Of a DNA stretch of 64,000 nt, positions 1-8,300 are shown piece by piece. The DNA is taken from positions 744,001-808,000 of the forward strand of contig NZ_AP022564.1 of NCBI RefSeq assembly GCF_010727125.1, written 5' to 3'. The position numbers and the translations under genes are program-made. The notes under the pieces were generated by a model, which worked only from the letters and a program-made list of their open reading frames with translations, was not told the origin of the DNA and searched no databases. Positions within the stretch are counted from its first letter, which is position 1. The number at the start of each line of letters is the position of its first letter. The DNA is from Mycolicibacter terrae. Its GTDB lineage: Bacteria; Actinomycetota; Actinomycetes; Mycobacteriales; Mycobacteriaceae.

Positions 1-1
1 C

Positions 2-565
2 GGCGCGAGTTGGCGGCAACCGCTCGGCCCGGGCAGCACCGTCGACGACAAGCCGGATCACCCTGTGGTCCAGGTCGCCTATCCCGACGCGGCCGCCTAC
101 GCCCGCTGGGCCGGGCGGCGGTTGCCGAGCGAAGCCGAATGGGAGTACGCCGCCCGGGCCGGCCTGAGCACCACCTATACCTGGGGCGACATGGAGAAGC
201 CGGGCGGCGTCGTGATGGCCAATACCTGGCAGGGCGCCTTTCCCTACCGCAACGACGGCTGGTCCGGCACGTCGCCGGTGGGGACGTTTCCACCCAACGG
301 GTGGGGGTTGGTGGACATGATCGGCAACGTGTGGGAGTGGACGACCACCGAGTTCGTCGGTCATCACCGGCTCGATTCCTCCCCGAAGGCCTGTTGCGCG
401 CCGGTCGGGCCCGCCGATCCGGGCGTCAACCAGACCCTCAAGGGTGGATCGCACCTGTGCGCGCCGGAGTACTGCCACCGCTACCGGGCCGCGGCCCGCT
501 CTCCGCAGTCGCAGGACACCGCTACCAGCCACATCGGGTTTCGCTGCGTGACGGGCGGGGAGTGA
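2..565 (+). CDS. Formylglycine-generating enzyme (FGE-sulfatase domain), 5'-truncated
   Basis: The frame is open from base 2 and stops at 563-565; the N-terminal part lies outside the window. About 187 residues are visible. Family hallmarks are the LPSEAEWEYAARAG block, NVWEW, the GGSHLCAPEYCHRY block carrying two cysteines, and a final GFRC. In FGE the two cysteines of this block bind copper and oxidise a Cys in the CxPxR motif of sulfatases to formylglycine. In H37Rv the gene (Rv0712) also precedes the rplN operon and follows a sulfatase gene, which here would be outside the window. An internal GTG at 65 should not be taken as the start, because conserved sequence continues upstream of it. 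Confidence 0.9.
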   Translation, partial: GASWRQPLGPGSTVDDKPDHPVVQVAYPDAAAYARWAGRRLPSEAEWEYAARAGLSTTYTWGDMEKPGGVVMANTWQGAFPYRNDGWSGTSPVGTFPPNGWGLVDMIGNVWEWTTTEFVGHHRLDSSPKACCAPVGPADPGVNQTLKGGSHLCAPEYCHRYRAAARSPQSQDTATSHIGFRCVTGGE

Positions 566-569
566 TCGC

Positions 570-629
570 GCGAACGAGCGTGTCTGTACGCCTTGCCCCG
601 GCGTGTCGCGTACAAGTACGCACCCTCAC
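570..629. repeat. 60-bp palindromic intergenic repeat, copy 1 (degenerate)
   Basis: An imperfect inverted repeat with arms GAGCGTGTCTGTACGC and GCGTACAAGTACGCACC around a GC-rich loop starts 4 bases after the FGE stop codon. Length and layout match the copies at 746, 35047 and 60558. It could fold into a hairpin and terminate the FGE transcript; that role is inferred. Confidence 0.55.
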
Positions 630-745
630 GGTCGGGGACCCGGCCCCACCCCACGCTGAAAGTCGGCGGCTTCGACGCTGCTGCCGCACACGACGGTGAC
701 CACGTGTCGGCCGGCGAAGCGGTCCGGGTCTTCGAGGGCCTGGCC

Positions 746-805
746 GCGAGCGTGCATAGTTGTACGTCGTACCCGGCGTGTTGCGGGACAAACGCGCACG
801 CTGGG
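746..805. repeat. 60-bp palindromic intergenic repeat, copy 2
   Basis: The left arm begins GCGAGCGTGCATAGTTGTAC and the right arm is GACAAACGCGCACGCTGGG, imperfectly complementary. The outer GCGAGCGTGC matches the copy upstream of glmM at 60558. It sits just upstream of the rplN promoter. Together with copy 1 it occupies much of the 443-bp spacer 566-1008, in which I see no gene. Confidence 0.6.
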
Positions 806-823
806 CGGATAAGCCTCATGGAT

Positions 824-852
824 TTGGTGCTTTACGCCCCGTGACCTAGACT
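824..852 (+). promoter_or_regulatory. Probable sigma-A promoter of the spc ribosomal operon
   Basis: TTGGTG (824-829), a 17-base spacer and TAGACT (847-852) predict a transcript start near 859, which gives a leader of about 150 bases before rplN. I see nothing else promoter-like in the spacer. Confidence 0.6.
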
Positions 853-1008
853 TCAGGGGTTGCCGAGAGCAGACCTCGGCCAGCGCAAGTTGGCCCTGCG
901 TGCTCTTCGACCACGCAAGAACTGGAAGACCACGCACGTCCGGGAGGATTCCGGCTGGCCGGCTAGCCCTGCCATGCCGCGCGTCGACCCGAAAATTGAG
1001 GAGATCTG

Positions 1009-1377
1009 GTGATTCAGCAGGAATCGCGGTTGAAGGTCGCCGACAACACAGGTGCCAAGGAGATCTTGTGCATCCGGGTGCTCGGCGGCTCGTCGCGGCG
1101 CTACGCCGGCATCGGTGATGTCATCGTGGCGACCGTGAAGGACGCCATCCCGGGCGGCAACGTCAAGCGGGGTGACGTCGTCAAGGCCGTGGTGGTTCGC
1201 ACCGTCAAGGAACGTCGCCGCGCCGACGGCAGCTACATCAAGTTCGACGAGAACGCCGCGGTGATCATCAAGGCCGACAACGACCCGCGCGGAACCCGCA
1301 TCTTCGGGCCGGTCGGCCGCGAGCTGCGGGAGAAGCGGTTCATGAAGATCGTCTCGCTGGCCCCGGAGGTGTTGTAG
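1009..1377 (+). CDS. rplN: 50S ribosomal protein L14
   Basis: The 122 residues are full length for L14 and start [21 protein letters not shown], diagnostic for the family. L14 binds 23S rRNA in the large subunit and contributes to the intersubunit face. The start is GTG, preceded by a GAGGAG ribosome-binding site at 998-1003. It is the first gene of a ten-gene ribosomal operon; rplX begins on the very next base after its TAG stop. Regulation is probably through the promoter at 824-852 and its long leader. Confidence 0.98.
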   Translation: MIQQESRLKVADNTGAKEILCIRVLGGSSRRYAGIGDVIVATVKDAIPGGNVKRGDVVKAVVVRTVKERRRADGSYIKFDENAAVIIKADNDPRGTRIFGPVGRELREKRFMKIVSLAPEVL

Positions 1378-1695
1378 ATGAAGGTCCACAAGGGCGACAC
1401 CGTGCTGGTCATCGCCGGCAAGGACAAGGGCGCCAAGGGCAAGGTCCTCAAGGCCTACCCCACCCGCAACCGGGTGCTGGTCCAGGGCGTCAACCGGATC
1501 AAGAAGCACGTCGCGAACTCGGCCAACCAAGCCGGTGCGTCCTCGGGCGGGATCGTCACGCAGGAGGCCCCGATCCACGTCTCCAACGTGATGGTCGTCG
1601 ACTCCGACGGAAAGCCCACCCGGATCGCCTACCGGGTGGACGCCGAGTCCGGCAAGAAGGTTCGCGTCTCCAAGCGCAACGGCAAGGACATCTAG
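1378..1695 (+). CDS. rplX: 50S ribosomal protein L24
   Basis: This 105-residue protein has the KOW-type N-terminus [21 protein letters not shown] typical of L24, an early assembly protein that initiates folding of the 5' domain of 23S rRNA. The ATG follows the rplN stop with no gap, and rplE starts 2 bases after its own stop, so the three genes are almost certainly translationally coupled. The length is normal. Confidence 0.98.
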   Translation: MKVHKGDTVLVIAGKDKGAKGKVLKAYPTRNRVLVQGVNRIKKHVANSANQAGASSGGIVTQEAPIHVSNVMVVDSDGKPTRIAYRVDAESGKKVRVSKRNGKDI

Positions 1696-1697
1696 GG

Positions 1698-2261
1698 ATG
1701 ACTACGGCAGAGAAGATCCAGCCCCGGCTCAAAGTGCGCTACCGCGAGGAGATCCGGGACGCGCTGAACAAAGAGTTCAACTACGCCAACGTGATGCAGA
1801 TCCCGGGCGTGGTCAAGGTCGTCGTGAACATGGGCGTCGGAGAAGCCGCCCGCGACGCCAAGCTGATCAACAACGCGGTCAACGACCTGGCGTTGATCAC
1901 CGGCCAGCGGCCGGAGATCCGCAAGGCCCGCCTGTCGATCGCCCAATTCAAGCTGCGCGAGGGTATGCCGATCGGCGCCCGGGTGACGCTGCGCGGTGAC
2001 CGGATGTGGGAGTTCCTGGACCGGCTCACCTCGATCGCGCTGCCGCGTATCCGCGACTTCCGCGGATTGTCGCCCAAGCAGTTCGACGGCTCCGGCAACT
2101 ACACCTTCGGGCTGGCCGAGCAGTCGATGTTCCACGAGATCGACGTGGACTCGATCGACCGCCCGCGTGGCATGAACATCACCGTCGTCACCTCGGCGAC
2201 GAACGACGACGAAGGGCGAGCGCTGCTGCGGGCTCTCGGCTTTCCGTTCAAGGAGAAGTGA
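1698..2261 (+). CDS. rplE: 50S ribosomal protein L5
   Basis: It encodes 187 residues. The conserved L5 core [18 protein letters not shown] and the C-terminal GMNITVVT segment are present. L5 binds 5S rRNA and helps form the central protuberance, where it contacts S13 and the P-site tRNA. ATG start two bases after the rplX stop; rpsN follows after 4 bases. Confidence 0.98.
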   Translation: MTTAEKIQPRLKVRYREEIRDALNKEFNYANVMQIPGVVKVVVNMGVGEAARDAKLINNAVNDLALITGQRPEIRKARLSIAQFKLREGMPIGARVTLRGDRMWEFLDRLTSIALPRIRDFRGLSPKQFDGSGNYTFGLAEQSMFHEIDVDSIDRPRGMNITVVTSATNDDEGRALLRALGFPFKEK

Positions 2262-2265
2262 CCAG

Positions 2266-2451
2266 ATGGCGAAGAAAGCGTTGGTTAACAAGGCGGCCCG
2301 CAAGCCCAAGTTCGCGGTGCGCGCCTACACCCGCTGCAACAAGTGCGGCCGTCCGCGCGCGGTACTCCGCAAGTTCGGCCTGTGCCGAATCTGCCTTCGC
2401 GAGATGGCGCACGCCGGCGAACTGCCCGGTGTGCAGAAGAGCAGCTGGTGA
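2266..2451 (+). CDS. rpsN: 30S ribosomal protein S14, zinc-binding (type Z) form
   Basis: At 61 residues this is the short S14 form. It carries a CxxC pair at Cys24/Cys27 and a second at Cys40/Cys43, which bind zinc. Mycobacteria generally carry this zinc form in the spc operon and a cysteine-free longer paralogue elsewhere that is induced when zinc is scarce (general knowledge; the paralogue is not in this window). S14 lies in the 30S head. The gene has its own GACCAG-spaced ATG, 4 bases after rplE. Confidence 0.97.
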   Translation: MAKKALVNKAARKPKFAVRAYTRCNKCGRPRAVLRKFGLCRICLREMAHAGELPGVQKSSW

Positions 2452-2471
2452 CGGCGGAGGAGCAGCGCTAA

Positions 2472-2870
2472 ATGACTATGACGGACCCGATCGCGGACTT
2501 CTTGACCCGTCTGCGCAACGCCAACTCGGCGTATCACGACGAGGTGACCCTGCCGCACTCGAAGATCAAGGCCAACATCGCCGAGATCCTCAAGCGCGAG
2601 GGTTACATCACCGACTACCACGTCGAAGAAGCCCGGGTGGGCAAGGCGCTGGTAGTCAACCTCAAGTACGGCCCGAACCGGGAGCGCAGCCTCGCCGGTC
2701 TGCGCCGGGTGTCCAAGCCCGGACTGCGGGTCTACGCGAAGTCGACCAACCTGCCGCGGGTGCTCGGCGGCCTGGGCGTGGCGATCATCTCCACGTCGTC
2801 GGGTCTGCTCACCGACCGTCAGGCGGCCAGACAGGGCGTGGGCGGCGAAGTCCTCGCGTACGTGTGGTGA
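2472..2870 (+). CDS. rpsH: 30S ribosomal protein S8
   Basis: The 132 residues open with [18 protein letters not shown] and end with [18 protein letters not shown] S8 signatures. S8 binds the central domain of 16S rRNA; in E. coli it is also the translational repressor of the spc operon, a role not shown here. A strong GGCGGAGGAG site lies at 2453-2462, about 10 bases before the ATG. Confidence 0.98.
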   Translation: MTMTDPIADFLTRLRNANSAYHDEVTLPHSKIKANIAEILKREGYITDYHVEEARVGKALVVNLKYGPNRERSLAGLRRVSKPGLRVYAKSTNLPRVLGGLGVAIISTSSGLLTDRQAARQGVGGEVLAYVW

Positions 2871-2883
2871 GGGAGTAGCAGAC

Positions 2884-3423
2884 ATGTCGCGTATTGGTAA
2901 GCAGCCGATCCCGGTCCCGTCCGGGGTCGATGTGACGATCGACGGCCAGCAGCTGTCGGTCAAGGGGCCCAAGGGCACCCTGGAACTCACGGTCGCCGAG
3001 CCCATCCGGGTGGCACGCAACGACGACGGCACCCTGGTGGTCACCCGTCCCGACGACGAGCGTCGCAACCGCTCGCTGCACGGTCTGAGCCGCACCCTGG
3101 TGGCGAACCTGGTCACCGGCGTCTCGGAGGGCTACGTCCGCAAGATGGAGATCTTCGGCGTCGGATACCGCGTGGTGCTCAAGGGCTCCGACCTCGAGTT
3201 CGCCCTGGGCTACAGCCACCCGGTGCTGATCAAGGCTCCCGAGGGCATCACCTTCGCGGTGGAGACGCCCACCAAGTTCTCGATCTCGGGCATCGACAAG
3301 CAGAAGGTCGGTCAGATCTCGGCGAACATCCGCCGCCTGCGCCGCCCCGACCCCTACAAGGGCAAGGGCGTGCGTTACGAGGGTGAGCAGGTACGCCGCA
3401 AGGTCGGAAAGACAGGTAAGTAG
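2884..3423 (+). CDS. rplF: 50S ribosomal protein L6
   Basis: The 179-residue protein starts [15 protein letters not shown] and contains the C-terminal signature [16 protein letters not shown], both diagnostic of L6. L6 sits near the sarcin-ricin loop and the factor-binding site of the 50S subunit. GAGGGAG lies just before the ATG. Only two bases separate its TAG from the rplR start. Confidence 0.98.
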   Translation: MSRIGKQPIPVPSGVDVTIDGQQLSVKGPKGTLELTVAEPIRVARNDDGTLVVTRPDDERRNRSLHGLSRTLVANLVTGVSEGYVRKMEIFGVGYRVVLKGSDLEFALGYSHPVLIKAPEGITFAVETPTKFSISGIDKQKVGQISANIRRLRRPDPYKGKGVRYEGEQVRRKVGKTGK

Positions 3424-3425
3424 CC

Positions 3426-3833
3426 ATGGCGCAATCACCAGCAGACACCGCGGCGCACAAGCCCGTCGGGCAGAACGCCTCGGAGGTGCGGCGCAACCAC
3501 CGGGTGCGTCGGCACGCGCGGCTGCGCAAGAAGATCGCCGGGACCGCCGAGCGTCCGCGCCTGGTGGTGCACCGCTCCTCGCGGCACATCCACGTGCAGC
3601 TGGTCGACGACCTGGCCGGTCACACACTGGCTGCGGCGTCCTCGATCGAGGCCGACGTGCGGGGTGTCGACGGCGACAAGAAGGCGCACAGTGTGCGGGT
3701 CGGCCAGCTCATCGCCGAGCGCGCCAAGGCCGCCGGCGTGCAGACCGTGGTCTTCGACCGCGGCGGCTACACCTACGGTGGACGTATCGCGGCGTTGGCC
3801 GACGCGGCACGCGAGGGCGGATTGAAGTTCTGA
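3426..3833 (+). CDS. rplR: 50S ribosomal protein L18
   Basis: This 135-residue protein contains [20 protein letters not shown] and the C-terminal [23 protein letters not shown] block of L18, which binds 5S rRNA together with L5 and L25. The N-terminal 20 residues are a low-complexity extension, common in mycobacterial L18. The start two bases after rplF implies coupling. Confidence 0.97.
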   Translation: MAQSPADTAAHKPVGQNASEVRRNHRVRRHARLRKKIAGTAERPRLVVHRSSRHIHVQLVDDLAGHTLAAASSIEADVRGVDGDKKAHSVRVGQLIAERAKAAGVQTVVFDRGGYTYGGRIAALADAAREGGLKF

Positions 3834-3879
3834 TGCGCCAGATGACTGACTTCATGAACATGACTGGAAGGACCGCATG

Positions 3880-4575
3880 ATGGCGGAGCAGCCGACGGGG
3901 GCCTCCTCGACAGGTCCCGACACGGGCAACGCCCCCCGTACCGACGGGCGTGACAGCCGTGACAACCGGGGCGGGCGCGGTGGCCGCGACGGTGGTCGCG
4001 GCGGCCGTGACAACCGGGACGGCGACAAGAGCAACTACCTGGAGCGCGTCGTCGCGATCAACCGGGTGTCCAAGGTGGTCAAGGGTGGCCGCCGGTTCAG
4101 CTTCACCGCGCTGGTGATCGTCGGCGACGGCAAGGGCATGGTCGGGGTCGGCTACGGCAAGGCCAAGGAAGTTCCGGCCGCGATCGCCAAGGGTGTCGAG
4201 GAAGCCCGCAAGAGCTTCTTCCGGGTGCCGCTGATCGGTGGCACTATCACCCACCCGGTCCAGGGCGAAAAGGCCGCCGGTGTGGTGTTCCTGCGCCCGG
4301 CCAGCCCGGGTACCGGTGTGATCGCCGGCGGCGCGGTGCGCGCCGTGCTGGAATGCGCCGGGGTGCACGACATCCTGTCCAAGTCGCTGGGCAGCGACAA
4401 TGCGATCAACGTGGTGCACGCCACCGTGGCCGCGCTGAAGATGCTGCAGCGTCCCGAAGAGGTGGCCGCCCGGCGGGGTCTGCCCATCGAAGACGTGGCG
4501 CCGGCCTCGATGCTCAAGGCGCGGCGGGAGAGCGAGGCGCTCGCCGCCAGTGCCGCGCGGGAAGGCACGGCATAA
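3880..4575 (+). CDS. rpsE: 30S ribosomal protein S5
   Basis: I chose ATG 3880 over the in-frame ATG 3877 because GGAAGGA at 3867-3873 is better spaced to 3880. The product is 231 residues. Residues 1-50 form an Asp/Arg/Gly-rich extension with several RGG and RGGRD motifs, typical of mycobacterial S5. The S5 double-stranded RNA-binding core ([19 protein letters not shown]) follows, then the conserved [12 protein letters not shown] region. S5 shapes decoding accuracy at the mRNA entry channel. rpmD starts 2 bases after the stop. Confidence 0.97.
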   Translation: MAEQPTGASSTGPDTGNAPRTDGRDSRDNRGGRGGRDGGRGGRDNRDGDKSNYLERVVAINRVSKVVKGGRRFSFTALVIVGDGKGMVGVGYGKAKEVPAAIAKGVEEARKSFFRVPLIGGTITHPVQGEKAAGVVFLRPASPGTGVIAGGAVRAVLECAGVHDILSKSLGSDNAINVVHATVAALKMLQRPEEVAARRGLPIEDVAPASMLKARRESEALAASAAREGTA

Positions 4576-4577
4576 CC

Positions 4578-4760
4578 ATGGCAAACCTGAAGATCACCCA
4601 GATCCGTGGCACCATCGGTGCGCGCTGGAAGCAGCGCGAGAGCCTGCGCACCCTGGGTCTGCGCAAGATCCGCCAGTCGGTGGTGCGTGAAGACAACCCC
4701 CAGACCCGTGGTCTGATCCGGGTTGTCCACCACCTCGTGCAAGTGGAGGAAGCCGAATGA
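4578..4760 (+). CDS. rpmD: 50S ribosomal protein L30
   Basis: A 60-residue L30 with the core [20 protein letters not shown]. It is preceded by rpsE and overlaps rplO through ATGA (4757-4760), a sign of translational coupling. L30 is a small 23S rRNA-binding protein that is absent in some phyla but constant in actinobacteria. Confidence 0.97.
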   Translation: MANLKITQIRGTIGARWKQRESLRTLGLRKIRQSVVREDNPQTRGLIRVVHHLVQVEEAE

Positions 4761-5197
4761 CCATCAAGCTGCACGACCTGCGCCCCGCGCCCGGGTCGAA
4801 GACCAAGCGCACCCGCGTCGGTCGCGGTGAGGGCTCGAAGGGCAAGACCGCGGGCCGCGGCACCAAGGGCACCAAGGCCCGCAAGAACGTGCCGGTCCGG
4901 TTCGAGGGCGGACAAATGCCGATCCACATGCGGCTGCCCAAGCTGAAGGGCTTCCGCAACCGGTTCCGTACCGAGTACGAGGTCGTCAACGTCGGCGACA
5001 TCAACCGGCTGTTCCCATCCGGCGGCACCATCGGGCTCGACGAGCTGGTGGCCAAGGGCGCCGTTCGCAAGAACACGCTGGTCAAGGTGCTCGGCGACGG
5101 CAAGCTCACCGTCAAGGCCGACATCTCCGCGCATAAGTTCAGCGGTAGCGCCCGCGAGAAGATCACCGCAGCCGGAGGCACGGCCACCGAACTGTAA
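4757..5197 (+). CDS. rplO: 50S ribosomal protein L15
   Basis: The 146 residues open with [20 protein letters not shown] and the glycine/lysine-rich loop of L15 and end with the [10 protein letters not shown] segment. L15 is a late assembly protein of the 50S subunit. This is the last gene of the operon: an intrinsic terminator starts 28 bases after the stop. In many bacteria secY follows directly; here 15.7 kb of accessory genes lie between. Confidence 0.98.
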   Translation: MTIKLHDLRPAPGSKTKRTRVGRGEGSKGKTAGRGTKGTKARKNVPVRFEGGQMPIHMRLPKLKGFRNRFRTEYEVVNVGDINRLFPSGGTIGLDELVAKGAVRKNTLVKVLGDGKLTVKADISAHKFSGSAREKITAAGGTATEL

Positions 5198-5225
5198 GGT
5201 TTCTCCAGGAAAAGACGTCACCCGG

Positions 5226-5262
5226 ATCGCACCCCATCCCACCAGATGGGGTGCGATTTTTT
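5226..5262 (+). terminator. Intrinsic terminator of the spc operon
   Basis: Perfect 13-bp stem ATCGCACCCCATC / GATGGGGTGCGAT with a 6-base loop, immediately followed by a run of six T. This is the clearest factor-independent terminator in the window and separates the ribosomal operon from the PGRS gene. Confidence 0.93.
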
Positions 5263-5302
5263 GTCTGAAACAGGCGGATTGACGCAGACGTAAATTGAGT
5301 TC

Positions 5303-5331
5303 TTGCTATGTATCTCACAGCCTTATATAAC
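5303..5331 (+). promoter_or_regulatory. Probable sigma-A promoter of the PGRS-like gene
   Basis: TTGCTA (5303-5308), 17 bases, TATAAC (5326-5331), in a locally AT-rich stretch. Transcription would start near 5338. An in-frame GTG at 5341 would then be nearly leaderless; the ATG at 5392 would have a leader of about 54 bases with a GGGAAGG site. Confidence 0.65.
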
Positions 5332-5391
5332 ATGAGGTGAGTGACGGTAGTCACTCGGCCGGGGTCGGTCTGCTGGGAAGGCGTTGGGCAT

Positions 5392-8300
5392 ATGAGGCGT
5401 CGGCTGCGTTCAGGATCCACCGGGGGGCGCGGCGGCGCCTCTCGCCGTGCCGTTGGAGCGGGTAGCGCCGTGGCCGCCTTCCTGGCATTCGGGATGGCGC
5501 CGATGGCGGCCCCACCGGACGCCCGTGCGGACTTCGGGTTTGACGATTTTCTGGGGTGGTTCGGTCTGGAAGCCGACTCTCAAGCACTTCCGCCCGAGTG
5601 GATCGGCTCGGCCTGGGATCTGCCCGATTCGGCTGATGCGACTGGGATGGAGATAGCCCAGCTGTGGGACACCTACTTCTACATGCCGCTGCATGCACTT
5701 TTGCAGGACTGGATCAACTCTGATTTCGGGTCGCAGGTCAATGGCGTGATCAACCAGGTCTTCGCGCCGTTCACCGAGAACTTCTGCGGGATGATCTGCA
5801 ACGGCGCCGACGGCACCGAGAGCAGCGTGAACGGCCAGGCCGGTGGGCTCTGGTTCGGCGACGGCGGTAACGGCTGGACCTCGGACATCGAGGGTGTAGC
5901 CGGCGGTAACGGCGGCCACGCCGGTGGTATCGGCAACGGTGGTGATGGTGGCGCCGGCGGTCTGGGTGCTGATGGTGGTAACGGCGGTCATGGTGGCGAG
6001 ATGTGGGGCCACGGCGGCGATGGCGGAGCCGGTGGCGCTGCGACGGCGACGCTGGTGGCTGGGGACGGTGGCAACGGCGGGTCCTCGGGTCAGGCCCAAG
6101 ACTTCTTCGGCATGGGTGCGTGGGGCAACGGAGGCAACGGAGGCAAGGGCGGCGCGGGTCTGACCGGCGCCGACGGTGCGGACTCCTCGGCCGCCGGGGT
6201 GGCTGGCGGCGACGGCGGTACGGGCACGGCGGGCGGTAAAGGCGGCGACGGCGGGGCCGGTTCGACGTGGCTCGGCATCGGCGGTAACGGCGGCGCCGGC
6301 GGTGCCGGCGGCGGGGGCGGCGCGGGCGGCAGCGGCTTCGACGGTGCCGAGGGCTCCTTCGCCGGCGGCGGTGACGGCAGTGGCGGCAACGGAAGTAACG
6401 GCGGCGCCGGTGGCAACGGCGGCGCCGGTGGACAGGCCGGCGCTGGCGGGGCGGGCGCGTGGTTGTTCGGTGGATCCGGTGCCGCGGGTACGAACGGCAC
6501 GGCCGGGGCCGGCGGTATCGGCGGGGACGGCAAAGACGGCGGCGATGGCGCCGACGGCGCGGCCGGGACCGACGGGACGGCCGGCGACCCGAATGGCACC
6601 GCCGGAATCAGCGGCGGCAATGGCGGGGATGCCGGGCGCGGTGGCGCCGGTGGTGTGGGCGGCGACGGCGTGGTTGCCGCCGACGGCGCCGACGGCCATG
6701 CCGGGATCGGCGGCAACGGGGGCAAGGGCGGCGATGGCATCGACGGCATCGACGGCACCGCCGCCGCCCCGAACGGAACCGCCGGTGGTAACGGCGGCGC
6801 CGGCGGCAGCGGCGGTCAGGGCGGATTGGAAGCCGACGGCACCACCCGCGCTGCCGACGGCAATGGTGCCGCCGGAGGTATCGGCGGTAATGGCGGAGCC
6901 GGATATGACGCGCTCGCTGCCGGTGCGGCGCCGGGCACGTCCGGCGGCAGTGGCGGTACCGGTGGCAGCGGTGGCGCGGGCGGTACCGGTGCCACCGGAG
7001 GGGCCGGCGGTAATGCCGGCGATGGCGGTCGGGGCGGTGATGGGGTCGCCGGGCTGGCCGGAACCAACGGTGCCAACGCCGGCGACGCGGGCAATGACGG
7101 ACAAGCCGGAGGCAGCGGTGGGACCGGCGGCGCTGGTGGTGCCGGTGGCAACGGAGGCGCGGCGACCTCGCCGGCCGGGGCGGCCGGCAGCAACGGCAAC
7201 GGCGGCGACGGCGGCGCCGGAGGCAATGCCGCAGCCGGGGGGATCGGCGGCGACGGCGCCGACGGCGACGCGAACCAGGTGGATGGCGGCGCGGGCGGTA
7301 ACGCCGGCGACGCCGGCACCACCGGCGCGGGCGGCGCCGGCGGCGCAGCCGGTACCGGCGGATCCACCGGCACCGGAGTGGCGGGCAGCGGCGGGGCCGA
7401 CGGATCCGGTCCGGCACCCACCGACACCCACGGCGGTGACGGCGGCGATGGCTTCACCTCGACGACACCCGGGCTGTCCGGCGGTGCCGGCGGAGCCGGT
7501 GGCAGCGGCGGAACCATCGGCAACGGCGGGGCCGGCGGCCACGGCGGAGGCGGCGGCGACGATGCCGACGGCGGAAACGGCGGCGCCGGCGGTGACGGCG
7601 GCACCCAGGTCGGCAACGGCGGGACCGGCGGGAACGGCGGCGCCGGGCAGGGCACCGGCACCGGTGGTGACGGCGGTGACGGCGGGGATGGCGGCGCCGT
7701 GCAGGGCGACGGCGCCGACGGCGGCGACGGAGGCGCCAACGGCGGCAGTGGCGGCAATGGCGGCGACGCCATCGGCAGCGGCAACGGCGGCGATGGCGGC
7801 GACGGCACCGCAGGGGCCAACGGCGCCAACGGCGGCTCGGGTACCCAGCCGGGCGAGGCCGGTGCCGACGGCTTCGCCGGCCAGTCGGGTGGCACCGGCG
7901 GCGCCGGCGGTACCGGCTCCGGTGCGGGTCATCACGGCGGCCAGGGCGGTGCCGGAGCCACCGGAGGCAACGGCGGCGACGGCGGTGACGGCGTGCAGGG
8001 TGCAGCCGGCACGTTCGACAACGCGGGCACCGGCAACGGCGGGAACGGTGGTGCGGGCGGTAGCGGCGCGGCCGGCGGTCAGGGCGGCGATGGCGGTGCC
8101 GGCGGCGCGGGCATCAACGGCGCGACCGCCGGCAGCCAGGGCGTCGGTGGCAGCGGTGGCAACGGCGGCGACGCGGGTATGGCCGCCGACGGGGGCCGTG
8201 GCGCCGACGGGATCGCCACGCATCCCGATGCCGGCAACGGCGGCGACGGCGGCGTGGTCGGTGAGGCCGGCGCAGCCGGTGACGGTGGATCCGGTTCGAC

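Noticed and set aside
566..1008. Possible counterpart of the H37Rv membrane protein between FGE and rplN
   Set aside because: No open frame here has membrane helices or a ribosome-binding site; the spacer is accounted for by repeats and the promoter.
853..1578. Minus-strand open frame of 241 codons over rplN/rplX
   Set aside because: Runs antisense through two certain ribosomal genes; an antisense shadow.
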